Part shown: positions 8,988-19,948 of the stretch, piece after piece
Layout: each line of letters starts with the position of its first letter
How positions within the stretch are numbered: position 1 is the stretch's first letter
Notes under the pieces: model-generated
Told to the model about the DNA's origin: nothing
Databases searched by the model: none
The model's input: only the letters and a program-made list of their open reading frames with translations
Position numbers and translations under genes: made by a program
Source of the DNA: Paraburkholderia sp. BCC1886
Lineage (GTDB): Bacteria > Pseudomonadota > Gammaproteobacteria > Burkholderiales > Burkholderiaceae
DNA length: 64,000 bases
Assembly (NCBI RefSeq): GCF_900996245.1
Contig: NZ_CAAJGK010000041.1
Coordinates: forward strand, 1 to 64,000
Reading direction: 5' to 3'

Positions 8988-9017
8988 TTGACGCTTACGT
9001 AAATCTGGCCTGAGAAT
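8988..9017 (+). promoter_or_regulatory. candidate liuA promoter with TTACGTAA palindrome
   Basis: TTGACG (8988-8993) and GAGAAT (9012-9017) are separated by 18 bases and lie about 76 bases before liuA, a fair sigma-70 arrangement. The spacer starts with CTTACGTAA, which contains an 8-base palindrome. A regulator bound here would block the polymerase, and the divergent TetR protein is the obvious candidate. Confidence 0.45.
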
Positions 9018-9092
9018 GCACCTCGAACGCACTTAGACTCGCCGGCGGCCAACGAGGCCCACCGGCCGCCAACGAACTCTGGAGACACCGCA

Positions 9093-10274
9093 ATGGCCAA
9101 CCTGCCCGGTTTGCAATTCCCGCTCGGCGAAGAAATCGAAATGCTACGCGACAGCCTGGCGGGCTTTGCCGCGAAGGAAATCGCGCCGCGCGCCGCGGAG
9201 ATCGACCGCACGGACCAGTTCCCGATGGACCTGTGGCGCAAGTTCGGCGACCTGGGCGTGCTGGGCATGACGGTGTCGGAAGAATACGGCGGGGCCAACA
9301 TGGGCTACACGGCGCACATGATCGCGATGGAAGAAATCTCGCGCGCGTCGGCATCGGTCGGACTGTCGTACGGCGCGCATTCGAACCTCTGCGTCAACCA
9401 GATTCACCGCAACGGCACCGAGGCGCAGAAACAGAAATATCTGCCCAAACTCGTCTCCGGCGAACACATCGGCGCACTCGCCATGAGCGAGCCGAATGCC
9501 GGTTCGGACGTGGTCAGCATGAAGCTGCGTGCCGAGAAAAAGGGCGACCACTACGTGCTCAACGGCACCAAGATGTGGATCACCAACGGCCCGGATTGCG
9601 ACACGCTGGTGGTCTATGCGAAAACCGATCCCGAAGCGAATTCGCGCGGCATTACCGCGTTTATCGTCGAAAAGGGCATGAAGGGCTTTTCGGTGGCGCA
9701 AAAGCTCGACAAGCTCGGCATGCGCGGTTCGCACACCGGCGAACTGGTCTTCGAGAACGTCGAAGTGCCGGAAGAAAACATCCTCGGTCAGTTGAACGGC
9801 GGCACGAAAGTGCTGATGAGCGGCCTCGACTACGAACGGGCGGTGCTCGCAGGCGGCCCGACCGGCATCATGGTCGCGGTCATGGACTCAGTGGTGCCGT
9901 ACATTCACGACCGCAAGCAGTTCGGCCAGTCCATCGGCGAATTCCAGCTCATTCAGGGCAAGGTCGCCGACCTCTACACCACGTTGCAGGCCTGCCGGGC
10001 GTATCTGTACGCAGTGGGCCGTCAACTCGACACGCTCGGCTCCGCGCACGTGCGCCAGGTGCGTAAGGACTGCGCGGGCGTGATTCTCTACACCGCCGAA
10101 AAAGCCACGTGGATGGCCGGCGAAGCCATCCAGATTCTCGGCGGCAACGGCTATATCAACGAGTATCCGGTGGGCCGCCTGTGGCGCGACGCGAAGCTCT
10201 ATGAAATCGGCGCGGGCACCAGCGAAATCCGCCGCATGCTGATCGGCCGCGAACTGTTCGCCGAGACGGCCTGA
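9093..10274 (+). CDS. liuA: isovaleryl-CoA dehydrogenase
   Basis: This FAD-dependent enzyme of 393 residues oxidises isovaleryl-CoA to 3-methylcrotonyl-CoA in leucine degradation and passes electrons to ETF. The full acyl-CoA dehydrogenase fold is present: MWITNG in the middle domain, the [12 protein letters not shown] segment with Glu248 at the position of the isovaleryl-CoA dehydrogenase catalytic base, and a C-terminal IQILGGNGY and [14 protein letters not shown]. Glu at this site, rather than at the C-terminal site of short-chain enzymes, supports isovaleryl-CoA specificity. GGAG 8 bases before the ATG fixes the start. It is the first gene of liuABCD, and liuB follows after 67 bases. Confidence 0.95.
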   Translation: MANLPGLQFPLGEEIEMLRDSLAGFAAKEIAPRAAEIDRTDQFPMDLWRKFGDLGVLGMTVSEEYGGANMGYTAHMIAMEEISRASASVGLSYGAHSNLCVNQIHRNGTEAQKQKYLPKLVSGEHIGALAMSEPNAGSDVVSMKLRAEKKGDHYVLNGTKMWITNGPDCDTLVVYAKTDPEANSRGITAFIVEKGMKGFSVAQKLDKLGMRGSHTGELVFENVEVPEENILGQLNGGTKVLMSGLDYERAVLAGGPTGIMVAVMDSVVPYIHDRKQFGQSIGEFQLIQGKVADLYTTLQACRAYLYAVGRQLDTLGSAHVRQVRKDCAGVILYTAEKATWMAGEAIQILGGNGYINEYPVGRLWRDAKLYEIGAGTSEIRRMLIGRELFAETA

Positions 10275-10341
10275 ACTGACCTCATCGCGCGATCCACGCT
10301 ACCAGGCCAAACGACAAGCGGCGAACAGGAGAAGCCTCGCA

Positions 10342-11949
<1,608 letters not shown>

Positions 11950-11972
11950 GCGTCGCCACAGGAGCCGTATCC

Positions 11973-12758
11973 ATGCAATACGAAACGCTGAATCTCGACG
12001 TCGCCGGCCAGGTCGCCACGCTCACGTTGAATCGCCCGGAAGTGCGGAACGCGTTCAACGAAACCATGATCGCCGAAATCACCGCGGCGTTCGTCGCGCT
12101 CAATGAGCGAGACGACGTTCGCGCGGTGGTGCTCGCCGCGAACGGCAAGGCCTTTTGTGCCGGTGCCGACCTGAACTGGATGAAGAAAATGGCGGGCTAC
12201 TCGGACGACGAGAATCGCGCCGATGCCATGTTGCTCGCCAACATGCTGTCCACCGTCTATCGCTGCAACAAGCCGGTCATCGCGCGCGTGAGCGGCGATA
12301 CCTACGCAGGCGGCATGGGTCTGATCTCGGCGTGCGATGTCGTCGTGGCCGTGGAGAGCGCGCGTTTCTGTCTGTCCGAAGCGCGTCTCGGTCTGATTCC
12401 CGCGACGATCGCGCCCTACGTGATTCGCGCGTTGGGCGAGCAGGCTTCGCGCCGCTACTTCGCAAGCGCGGAGCAGTTCGATTGCACGACGGCTTTGCGT
12501 CTCGGCCTCGTCAGCGAGGCAGCGAGCGCGGAGCAACTCGATGCCACCGTCGCGCAGATTGCTGCGGCGCTGTGCGCGAACGGGCCGCAAGCGGTGCGCG
12601 CGAGCAAGCAACTCGTGCAGGACATCGCCGGAGCGCCGTTGAACGACGCGCTGATCGAAGACACCGCAGCGCGTATCGCCCGCATCCGCGCGAGCGCCGA
12701 AGGCCGCGAAGGCGTGGCCTCGTTCCTCGAGAAACGCACGCCGGCCTGGCGCGACTGA
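11973..12758 (+). CDS. liuC: 3-methylglutaconyl-CoA hydratase (enoyl-CoA hydratase family)
   Basis: This 261-residue crotonase-fold enzyme hydrates 3-methylglutaconyl-CoA to HMG-CoA. It shows FCAGADLNWMKKMAGYS (the CoA-binding loop) and GGMGLISACDVVVA, the second oxyanion-hole region; Glu in the SEARLGLIPA segment fits a catalytic acid. The reading frame is open much further upstream into liuB, but the ATG at 11973 has AGGAG 8 bases before it and begins the conserved fold. The gene sits between the two carboxylase subunits, as in other liu operons, 23 bases after liuB and 39 before liuD. Confidence 0.93.
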   Translation: MQYETLNLDVAGQVATLTLNRPEVRNAFNETMIAEITAAFVALNERDDVRAVVLAANGKAFCAGADLNWMKKMAGYSDDENRADAMLLANMLSTVYRCNKPVIARVSGDTYAGGMGLISACDVVVAVESARFCLSEARLGLIPATIAPYVIRALGEQASRRYFASAEQFDCTTALRLGLVSEAASAEQLDATVAQIAAALCANGPQAVRASKQLVQDIAGAPLNDALIEDTAARIARIRASAEGREGVASFLEKRTPAWRD

Positions 12759-12797
12759 TCGCCGACACCATCACGGGACCCTACACCGAGACCTCTC

Positions 12798-14852
12798 ATG
12801 TTCAACAAGATCCTGATTGCCAACCGGGGCGAGATTGCCTGTCGCGTCGCCGCGAGTTGCAAGCGACTCGGCATTGCCAGCGTGGCCGTCTATTCCGACG
12901 CCGACGCCAACGCGAAACACGTGGCCGCCTGTGACGAAGCCGTCCATATCGGCGGCTCGACGGCGGCGGAAAGTTATCTGCGCGTCGAGCGGATCATCGA
13001 AGCCGCGCTGGCCACCGGCGCGCAGGCCGTGCATCCCGGCTACGGCTTCCTGTCGGAAAACGAAGATTTCGCACGGGCTTGCGAAGCGGTCGGCATCGTC
13101 TTCATCGGCCCGCCGGTCGAAGCCATCGCGGCGATGGGGTCGAAAGCGGCCGCGAAGGCGCTCATGCATGCCGCCGCGGTGCCGCTCGTGCCCGGCTATC
13201 ACGGCGACGACCAGGACCCGCAATTGCTGCAAGGCGAAGCCGATGCGATCGGCTATCCGGTTCTGTTGAAGGCGAGTGCGGGCGGCGGGGGCAAGGGTAT
13301 GCGGGTGGTGGAGCGCAGCGCCGACTTCGTTGCAGCGCTCGCGTCCTGCAAACGCGAGGCGGCCAGCAGTTTCGGCAACGACCGCGTGCTGATCGAAAAG
13401 TATCTGACGCGGCCGCGTCACGTCGAAGTGCAGGTGTTCGCGGATACGCGCGGCGGCGCGGTCTATCTGTTCGATCGCGACTGCTCGGTGCAGCGGCGTC
13501 ATCAGAAGGTGCTGGAAGAAGCACCGGCGCCCGGCTTGCCCGCCGAGACCAAACGCGCGATGGGCGAGGCCGCGGTAGCGGCCGCGCGCGCGGTGAATTA
13601 CGTCGGCGCGGGCACGGTCGAGTTCATCATGACCGGCAGCGGCGATTTCTATTTCATGGAAATGAACACGCGCCTGCAGGTCGAACACCCGGTCACGGAG
13701 ATGGTGACGGGTCAGGACCTGGTGGAGTGGCAATTGCGGGTCGCCGCGGGCGAGCCGTTGCCGCTCACGCAGGATCAGTTGAAGATCGACGGTCATGCCA
13801 TCGAAGCGCGCATTTACGCGGAGCATCCGGCGCGCGGTTTTCTGCCGTCCACGGGCACGCTCAAGCATTTGCGCATGCCGGCAGGCGTCGAGTTTTCGAT
13901 CGGCGCCGAGGGTGGCGCAGGTGAAGCCTCACGCAAGGCGGCGGTGCGGATCGACAGCGGCGTGCGCGAGGGTGACACCATCACGCCGTTCTACGATCCG
14001 ATGATCGCCAAGCTGATCGTGCACGGCGCGACGCGCGAGGAAGCGCTCGCGCGCATGAACCGCGCTTTGCACGCGTGCGAAGTCGTGGGGTTGCATACCA
14101 ACGTCGAATTCCTGCAGCGAATCGTCACGAGCGAGCCGTTTTCTACCGGCGACCTCGATACGGGGCTGATCGAGCGGCATCACGATGCGTTGTTCGCTCC
14201 GCTCAACAAACCCTTCAAGGAAGCACTGGCGCTGGCCTGCGCGGCCTTGCTCGCGCGCGAAGGCGGCACCGCGCACGGCGCGTCGCCCTGGGATGCACTG
14301 TCGCACTGGCGTCTGAACAGCGGCTATACGCAGACGCTCGGCTGGCGTGTCGTCGACAGCAGCAGCGATTGTCCCGACGCAGCCGGCTTCACCGTGACCT
14401 TCGCGCGCGACGGCGCGACACAAACGCTCGAGCACGACGGCGTGCGCGACGGTTTCGACTGGTCGGTGGGGGCGGGGCAGCACGAGTTTCGCGCGACGAT
14501 CGGTGCGGTTCGGGTGACGGGCCGCGTGTTCGTCGATGGCGATACGTTCCACGTGTTCTGCCTGGGCGAAGCGTTTGCGTTCGAGTGGCAGAATCTGCTC
14601 GCGCATGCCGCCGATGCCGAAGGCGGCGAAGGCCGTCTGACTGCGCCGATGCCGGGCAAGGTCATCGCCGTGCTGGTCGAAGCGGGCGCCGTCGTGGAGA
14701 AGGGCACGCCGCTGATCGTGATGGAAGCGATGAAGATGGAGCACACCATCGGCGCGCCGACGGCGGGGACGGTGACGGAGGTGTTGTATGCAGTCGGCGA
14801 TCAGGTGGCCGACGGTGCGCAGTTGCTCGTGCTGGAAGTGAAGCAGGGATGA
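12798..14852 (+). CDS. liuD: 3-methylcrotonyl-CoA carboxylase, biotin-containing (alpha) subunit
   Basis: This 684-residue subunit has an N-terminal biotin carboxylase (about 1-445: ANRGEIACRV, ASAGGGGKGMRVV ATP-grasp loop, EMNTRLQVEHPVTEM). A linker domain follows, and a C-terminal biotinyl domain carries EAMKMEH, with biotinyl-Lys at residue 646. It carboxylates its own biotin with ATP and bicarbonate, then feeds the LiuB active site. Length and domain order match bacterial MccA. It closes the operon. No HMG-CoA lyase gene follows; the next gene is on the opposite strand 27 bases later. Confidence 0.96.
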   Translation: MFNKILIANRGEIACRVAASCKRLGIASVAVYSDADANAKHVAACDEAVHIGGSTAAESYLRVERIIEAALATGAQAVHPGYGFLSENEDFARACEAVGIVFIGPPVEAIAAMGSKAAAKALMHAAAVPLVPGYHGDDQDPQLLQGEADAIGYPVLLKASAGGGGKGMRVVERSADFVAALASCKREAASSFGNDRVLIEKYLTRPRHVEVQVFADTRGGAVYLFDRDCSVQRRHQKVLEEAPAPGLPAETKRAMGEAAVAAARAVNYVGAGTVEFIMTGSGDFYFMEMNTRLQVEHPVTEMVTGQDLVEWQLRVAAGEPLPLTQDQLKIDGHAIEARIYAEHPARGFLPSTGTLKHLRMPAGVEFSIGAEGGAGEASRKAAVRIDSGVREGDTITPFYDPMIAKLIVHGATREEALARMNRALHACEVVGLHTNVEFLQRIVTSEPFSTGDLDTGLIERHHDALFAPLNKPFKEALALACAALLAREGGTAHGASPWDALSHWRLNSGYTQTLGWRVVDSSSDCPDAAGFTVTFARDGATQTLEHDGVRDGFDWSVGAGQHEFRATIGAVRVTGRVFVDGDTFHVFCLGEAFAFEWQNLLAHAADAEGGEGRLTAPMPGKVIAVLVEAGAVVEKGTPLIVMEAMKMEHTIGAPTAGTVTEVLYAVGDQVADGAQLLVLEVKQG

Positions 14853-14879
14853 ATCGACCAGGAAGCCTGGGTTGATGCA

Positions 14880-15683
14880 TCAGGCGAGTCGCGGATAGCC
14901 GGCGGCTCGCGCTTCGTTTTCGAGTTGATCGATGTGCTGGTAGTCCGCCGCCGACAACCTCGAAAACCCCTGCAAACGCAGACGTTTTGCACGTTCGGGC
15001 TGGGTGACGAGCGTCTTGTCGAGCGCGTCGCGCAGCGCCTCGATCTGAATCGGGGACACCTTGGCCGAGGCGATCAACGGCAAACCCGGCGCGCTCGCCG
15101 TCATGCCGAGGCTGCGAACCCGGTGCGCTAACTCCGGCAACTCATCGCACACGAAAGCAAACGTCACGCAATCGATGGCTGCGATGTCCGCGCGATTTTC
15201 CGCCACGGCTCGCAACGAGCCGAGATGCGAGCCGGTCCACACCACCTCGCTGAAAAACGCGCCGTTCCGTGCGAGCGGCGCGACGGCGTGGCGAAACACG
15301 TTCATGCCGCTATTGGAGTCTTCCTGATTGCAGGCCGCGCGTGCGCCGCGGCAGTCGGCCAGCGTGTCGAACGGCGCGTCGGTCCGCGTGACCAGTACGC
15401 TCGAATAAGACGCGCCTTCACAACCGGGGGCGATGAAATGGGGCGTGGCAACAAGATGCACGCCATCGTTCAGCAAGCCATGCGTCAACGGATAACCGCA
15501 AGTCTGCGAGATGAGCAGATCGGGCCGGCGCCAGAATGCGTGCAGCGCCTCGTCCGGTTCGACAATGCGGCATTCCTGCATGGCTGGAGCGGCATATTGC
15601 AGAACGTCGCCGAGCCACGCATGCCATTGAGCGGCCAGCGCGGGCGTGACGTTGTACATGGGCAGAGCGGCAATCCAGGTCAT
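14880..15683 (-). CDS. PhnD-like binding protein without signal peptide
   Basis: This 267-residue protein resembles the phosphate/phosphonate ABC transporter periplasmic-binding family (PhnD-like): a start such as AALPMYNVTPALAAQW, a middle GARAACNQEDSNSGMNVFRH hinge segment and an AAIDCVTFAFVCDELPEL loop. The N-terminus goes straight into the fold with no lipobox or hydrophobic leader, and no permease or ATPase gene is nearby. It is therefore probably a cytosolic ligand sensor or an enzyme-associated protein rather than a transporter part. It lies 19 bases downstream of the DUF1488-like gene on the same strand, so the two may be cotranscribed. The ligand is unknown. Confidence 0.72.
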   Translation of the reverse strand: MTWIAALPMYNVTPALAAQWHAWLGDVLQYAAPAMQECRIVEPDEALHAFWRRPDLLISQTCGYPLTHGLLNDGVHLVATPHFIAPGCEGASYSSVLVTRTDAPFDTLADCRGARAACNQEDSNSGMNVFRHAVAPLARNGAFFSEVVWTGSHLGSLRAVAENRADIAAIDCVTFAFVCDELPELAHRVRSLGMTASAPGLPLIASAKVSPIQIEALRDALDKTLVTQPERAKRLRLQGFSRLSAADYQHIDQLENEARAAGYPRLA

Positions 15684-15702
15684 GCCCGCGATTCTGACAC
15701 GG

Positions 15703-15981
15703 CTAATGCAAGACCATGCGGAATTCGTCCAGACCGAGCCGCACCGGTTCGGCAGTTTTGAAAATCCGCTTGCGGGACGCTACCGCGAGAATATCGTGCC
15801 GCCCGTCTTCGAACGCGATCAGCAAATCACGGCGCCGTTGGCTGGCTGCTCCGCAATAGGCGATCAGCGCTTCCGCGCTCACTTCGAAAATCTGCGCCTG
15901 ATCGTCGAAACACACACGGAATGCGACGCCCGCGCTTTCCGTGACACAGGGCCTGAATCCTTCGTCCAGATAGATCGGCAT
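15703..15981 (-). CDS. DUF1488-like small protein
   Basis: This 92-residue protein has the pattern of the DUF1488 family: a short beta strand (VAFRVCFDDQ), a helix (VSAEALIAYCG) and a final strand/helix pair ending in HDILAVASRKRIF. The frame extends upstream to 16059, but the ATG at 15981 has GGGAG 6-7 bases before it and begins the conserved part. The remaining residues to 118 belong to a longer in-frame leader that is unlikely to be translated. Function is unknown. It is followed closely by the PhnD-like gene. Confidence 0.6.
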   Translation of the reverse strand: MPIYLDEGFRPCVTESAGVAFRVCFDDQAQIFEVSAEALIAYCGAASQRRRDLLIAFEDGRHDILAVASRKRIFKTAEPVRLGLDEFRMVLH

Positions 15982-16116
15982 ACCGAACTCCCGCTTTGCA
16001 TCCGAAACCCCAGCATGACGAGCCGCGGCGCGTCGGTATGTGGGATATCCGTCATTCAATTGAAAGTCGCGGCGGGTTGTCGGCGCCGCCCTGCGGCTCG
16101 AGCGCCGTCAGACGAA

Positions 16117-18189
16117 TCAAAGGTCCAGTTCGAGTGCCGATGCCTGGCCGCCGGTGTCGACGAGCGGCCGCGCCATGCAGATCAGCGCGTGGCCTGGCGC
16201 GATGGGCGCGTCGGTGGGTTCGTCGTACTCGACCTGGCCGCTCGTCAAACGGGTGGAGCAGGTGCCGCACATACCGGAACGGCAACTCGACTGCGTGGCG
16301 ATCCCGCAAGCTTCTGCAAATTCGAGCAGCGTGCCGTCTTTCGGCAGCCATTGCACCGTGCGTTGCGAGCGCGCGAACGTGACGGGAACGGCCTCGGCAT
16401 CGTGTTGTGCGGCTGGCGTGTCTGCCAGCTTTTCGGCGCTGCGTCGAACGGTCGCCGGACCGAACGCTTCGAAGCGGATGCGCTCGTCGGCGACGTTCAG
16501 CGCGCGCAGGCCCTCGTACAGTTCGCTCATGAATGCCGCCGGGCCGCACAGGTAAAAATCGTAATCGTCGAATGGCAATGCGTGCTTGAGTGCCGCGATG
16601 GTCACGCGGCCCGTTTGTCGTCCGGTGGAGAGGGGCATAGCTGCACCCGCAGCGCTGTCGTACAGATGCAGCGAAACCTCCGGATGACGTGCCGCGACGG
16701 CCTCCAGCTGCGGACCGAACGGCCGCTCCTCCGGACTGCGCGCGCCGTGAAAAAAGTGCAGCGGCTTGCGCGGCGTGCCCGACTCGAATGCGGCGAGCGT
16801 GTGCTGGAGCATCGCGAACATCGGTGTGATGCCGATACCGGCCGAGATGAACACGACGGGGCGCGGACTGCCGCTGTCGTAGACGAACTTGCCGCGCGGC
16901 GCCATGGCTTCGATCCGCGAGCCAGCGACGGCGTGCTCGTGCAGCCACGTGGAAGCCACCCCGTCGCGCTTCACGCTGATCCGGTAGCGCCGGGTGTCGC
17001 TGGCGGCGGACAGCGTGTAGGTGCGTGTCAACGGTGCAGCGGTCGCGTCGACCGGCACACGAATCGGCAGATACTGGCCCGGCTCGAAGGGCGGCAACGG
17101 CGCGCCGTCTGTCGATTCAAAATAGAACGAGCGGATGCCGGGCGTTTCGTCGACCACTTCGGCGATGCTCAGATGCCGCCATGACGAAGCGCTCGCTTCC
17201 TTAGCCACCTCTTTGACCGGCGCGACGAACTGCGGCGCGTACGCGACGTCCGACCACCGGAACGGCAGCGCCGCCCGGGTCCGCCGCACTTCGACAATCC
17301 GGAATCGCACCAGACGCTCGGCCAGCGGAAACGCGGCCAGTTCCGGGCCATCCCAGACGATCTCGGCCAACGCCGCCACATAAAGCAGATCGCCGTTGAT
17401 GAAATCGACGAACAATAGCCCCGCACGCGGATCGTGAAGCAGGTTGCCCAGCGTGTTGAAAAAACGGTTGCCGCTGAAATCCGGCGTGGTCAGCGTGGTG
17501 GCGTCGTCCACCCGCACGAATCCGGGCAGGCCGCCGCGATGCGAGACGTCCACGCCGCGCGCCGCGCCTGCTGTTTCGTCCAGATTCGCGCTGGCGATAA
17601 AGAACGTATCGGCGCGGCCGAGCCATTCGCGGTCCGCGTCGCTCAGTTCGGAAGCTGTTTCAACCGGCGGATGCTTGCTGCCCGCGTGACGCGCATCGAA
17701 CGTCGGTGTGCGGCTCTGAATGTATTTCGCGCAATTGCCGAAACTTTGCGTGACATTCAGCGTGACTGCCGCGCCGGTCACGTCCGCAATCACGCCGTTC
17801 ACGCGATTGCGCCGCCTCGTCTGCGGTTGCAGCCCCAGACCGCCGATCATCATGCCCGGCTGCCACAGACCGCGCAACGGATCACCCGGCAATGCGCCGC
17901 CGTCGATGCGCAAGGTCTTCGAATCGGGCGCGGACACGAAGCCCGGTTCGCCCGCGCGCAATGTCGCCCACGGCTGACCTTGTGCGTCGATTCCCCCGAA
18001 CACCATGAACGGCTGCTCGTTGAAGAACTGCCGGTGCTGATCCGGCATCGCCCGACGAATACCGCGACGGCCGGTCGCCTCCGCTTCCTGCACGACGCCA
18101 GCGCGTTGCTGCGCGAGGTGCTCGGCGGCATGAAACGGCGAGGTGGGCGCGTCCCAACCTTGCGCGGCGCTGGCGGAAACTGTCGGCAT
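16117..18189 (-). CDS. PNPOx-like / FAD-NAD reductase / [2Fe-2S] ferredoxin fusion oxidoreductase
   Basis: This 690-residue multidomain redox protein has three parts. Residues about 40-300 resemble the pyridoxamine-phosphate-oxidase-like FMN split barrel. Residues about 335-575 are a ferredoxin-NADP+ reductase-type module with an FAD motif (RTYTLSAA), an NAD(P) motif (VFISAGIGITPMFAML) and YLCGPAAFM. The C-terminus is a plant-type [2Fe-2S] ferredoxin with Cys636, Cys641, Cys644 and Cys671 (C-x4-C-x2-C-x26-C). Electrons would flow from NAD(P)H via FAD to the cluster and possibly to the N-terminal barrel. The substrate is unknown. The ATG at 18189 leads into a histidine-rich segment rather than a signal peptide, so it should act in the cytosol. 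All cofactor residues seem intact. Confidence 0.85.
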   Translation of the reverse strand: MPTVSASAAQGWDAPTSPFHAAEHLAQQRAGVVQEAEATGRRGIRRAMPDQHRQFFNEQPFMVFGGIDAQGQPWATLRAGEPGFVSAPDSKTLRIDGGALPGDPLRGLWQPGMMIGGLGLQPQTRRRNRVNGVIADVTGAAVTLNVTQSFGNCAKYIQSRTPTFDARHAGSKHPPVETASELSDADREWLGRADTFFIASANLDETAGAARGVDVSHRGGLPGFVRVDDATTLTTPDFSGNRFFNTLGNLLHDPRAGLLFVDFINGDLLYVAALAEIVWDGPELAAFPLAERLVRFRIVEVRRTRAALPFRWSDVAYAPQFVAPVKEVAKEASASSWRHLSIAEVVDETPGIRSFYFESTDGAPLPPFEPGQYLPIRVPVDATAAPLTRTYTLSAASDTRRYRISVKRDGVASTWLHEHAVAGSRIEAMAPRGKFVYDSGSPRPVVFISAGIGITPMFAMLQHTLAAFESGTPRKPLHFFHGARSPEERPFGPQLEAVAARHPEVSLHLYDSAAGAAMPLSTGRQTGRVTIAALKHALPFDDYDFYLCGPAAFMSELYEGLRALNVADERIRFEAFGPATVRRSAEKLADTPAAQHDAEAVPVTFARSQRTVQWLPKDGTLLEFAEACGIATQSSCRSGMCGTCSTRLTSGQVEYDEPTDAPIAPGHALICMARPLVDTGGQASALELDL

Positions 18190-18251
18190 GATGAACCCGG
18201 AGAACGTTGGCTACGGCACTGGCGGAACGACGCATTACAGCGCGCGACGAA

Positions 18252-18896
18252 TTACGCCGCGAGCAATCCCGCCTTCGTCACCGGCATCGGCACGAAGCGC
18301 GGCAACGCTTCGACTCGCCGCAGCCATGCACGAATGTTCGGATAGGGATCGAGCGACACACCGCCTTCGGGTGCGTGCGCAATGTACGTATGTGCGGCGA
18401 TATCGGCGATGCTCACGCGTTCGCCCGCGGCGAACGGCTTGTTCGCCAGTTCGGCATCGAGCACGTCGAACAGCTTCGCGGCGATCTTCTGCGCGGTCTC
18501 GAGGTGCAGCGGCGCGTTGAACACGTTGACCAGACGCGCGGCACACGGACCGTAAGCAATCGGGCCGGCCGCCAGCGACAGCCAGCGTTGCACGGCGGCG
18601 GCGCCGTGCGCATCTTCCGGCAACCACGATCCATCGCCATAGCGCTTCGCCAGATAAACGAGGATCGCGTTCGAATCGAACAGCACCGTGTCGCCGTCTT
18701 CGATGGTCGGCACCTGACCGAACGGATTGAGCTTCAGATACTCGGGGCGACGATTGTCGCCTGCCGCCATATCCAGTTCGATCACTTCGAACGGCAGGTC
18801 GAGCAGGGTCAGAAACAGCTTCACCCGGTGACCATGCCCGGACAGTAGCGTGGTGTGGAGGCGAATGGGCTGACTGGGCTTCGCGGCAGCGGGCAT
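18252..18896 (-). CDS. glutathione S-transferase family protein
   Basis: This 214-residue two-domain protein has an N-terminal thioredoxin-like domain (LLSGHGHRVKLFLTLLDLPFEV, NPFGQVPTIEDGDTVLFDSNAI with the cis-Pro and the Asp-Ser glutathione contact) and a C-terminal all-helical domain ending in NIRAWLRRVEALPRF. GGAG 7 bases before the ATG at 18896 sets the start, against a longer frame to 18947. It is divergent from a LysR gene whose product probably controls it. The substrate is unknown; detoxification of an electrophile is the general role. Confidence 0.88.
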   Translation of the reverse strand: MPAAAKPSQPIRLHTTLLSGHGHRVKLFLTLLDLPFEVIELDMAAGDNRRPEYLKLNPFGQVPTIEDGDTVLFDSNAILVYLAKRYGDGSWLPEDAHGAAAVQRWLSLAAGPIAYGPCAARLVNVFNAPLHLETAQKIAAKLFDVLDAELANKPFAAGERVSIADIAAHTYIAHAPEGGVSLDPYPNIRAWLRRVEALPRFVPMPVTKAGLLAA

Positions 18897-19008
18897 GGTG
18901 GAACTCCTGAAGAAACGAGCCGACGGGTGCCGGCTGGAATGAGGCAAGCGTACCGGCTGGCGGCCTTGCGCATAAGCCTGTTAAGCTGGGAAACATAATC
19001 AATCGAAG

Positions 19009-19944
19009 ATGGACAATCGGCGCATGGCGGATCTTAGAGATGTCAATCTGAACCGGCTGGCGGTGTTCGTCGCGGTGGTCGGAGCCGGCTCGCTGACCGC
19101 GGCGGCGGCGCGTCTCGGCCTGACGAAAACCATGGTCAGCACGCATATTCAGCGGCTGGAAAAAGAAGTCGGCGCCAGCTTGCTGGTGCGCACGACCCGG
19201 CGCCTCGGCGTGACGGAAAGCGGGCGCGCGTTCTACGAGGCAAGCGGCAAGATCCTGCACGCGGCCGAAGAAGCACTGGCGGCCGTATCGGGCGACTCGG
19301 CGCCGCTGCGCGGGCTGTTGCGCGTGAGCGCGCCGATCGACTACGGGTCGCTGGTGGTGGCGCCCGCGCTGGTCGACATGCGCCGTCTCTACCCGGAACT
19401 GGAACTGGAACTGGTGTGCACCGACAGTTACGTCGATCTGATCGCCGAGGGGATCGACGTCGCGATTCGTCTCGGGCAGCTGGCCGACTCGGGTCTGCGC
19501 GCGGTGACAATCGGCGGATTCGTGAAGTGGGTCGTCGCGAGTCCCGACTTCGTCGAGCGTTGGGGTAAGCCCCGCACGCCCGCGAGGCTCGCGGCGTTGC
19601 CGCTGATCGCGCTGTCGGTGTTGCCGCATCCGCTCACGCTGGATTTACAGCGGACTAAAAGCGGCAAATTGGAAAAGCAAAGTGTGCGCTTCGAAAACGC
19701 GTTGCTGGTGAATACCGCCGACGCCGCGCGCGCCGCGACGCTGGCGGGCGGCGGCTTCGGTCTGTTGACCGATTTCTCGGTTCAGGACGACGTGGCGGCG
19801 GGGCGGTTGGTGCGGCTGTTCTCCGACTGGGCGGATAAGCCGAAGGGCATTCATGCGGTGTTTCCGCCCAGCCGTTATCCTTCGGCCAAAGTGCGTTCGC
19901 TGGTCGACGTGATCCGCAGCCGGGTCGATGCAACAGCGCGGTGA
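19009..19944 (+). CDS. LysR-family regulator (divergent from GST)
   Basis: This 311-residue regulator has a LysR winged helix-turn-helix near residues 10-68 (FVAVVGAGSLTAAAARLGLT, VSTHIQRLEKEVGASLLVRT) and a periplasmic-binding-type effector domain. The conserved fold starts at MADLRDVNLNRL, so an alternative start is the ATG at 19024. It lies back-to-back with the GST gene (112 bases between starts), which is the usual arrangement for autoregulation and control of the divergent gene. It ends 4 bases from the convergent gabD stop. Confidence 0.9.
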   Translation: MDNRRMADLRDVNLNRLAVFVAVVGAGSLTAAAARLGLTKTMVSTHIQRLEKEVGASLLVRTTRRLGVTESGRAFYEASGKILHAAEEALAAVSGDSAPLRGLLRVSAPIDYGSLVVAPALVDMRRLYPELELELVCTDSYVDLIAEGIDVAIRLGQLADSGLRAVTIGGFVKWVVASPDFVERWGKPRTPARLAALPLIALSVLPHPLTLDLQRTKSGKLEKQSVRFENALLVNTADAARAATLAGGGFGLLTDFSVQDDVAAGRLVRLFSDWADKPKGIHAVFPPSRYPSAKVRSLVDVIRSRVDATAR

Positions 19945-19948
19945 GGCT

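Noticed and set aside
14853..14879. CAGG/CCTG stem after liuD as a terminator
   Set aside because: Only four to five pairs and no U-tract.
15646..17184. 512-residue plus-strand frame over the PhnD-like, DUF1488-like and fusion genes
   Set aside because: It has shadow-type composition (Arg/His-rich), crosses three well-supported genes and shows no domain.
18897..19008. Imperfect GGCCTT/AAGCC dyad between the GST and LysR genes as an operator
   Set aside because: The arms are short and mismatched, no better than expected in GC-rich DNA.
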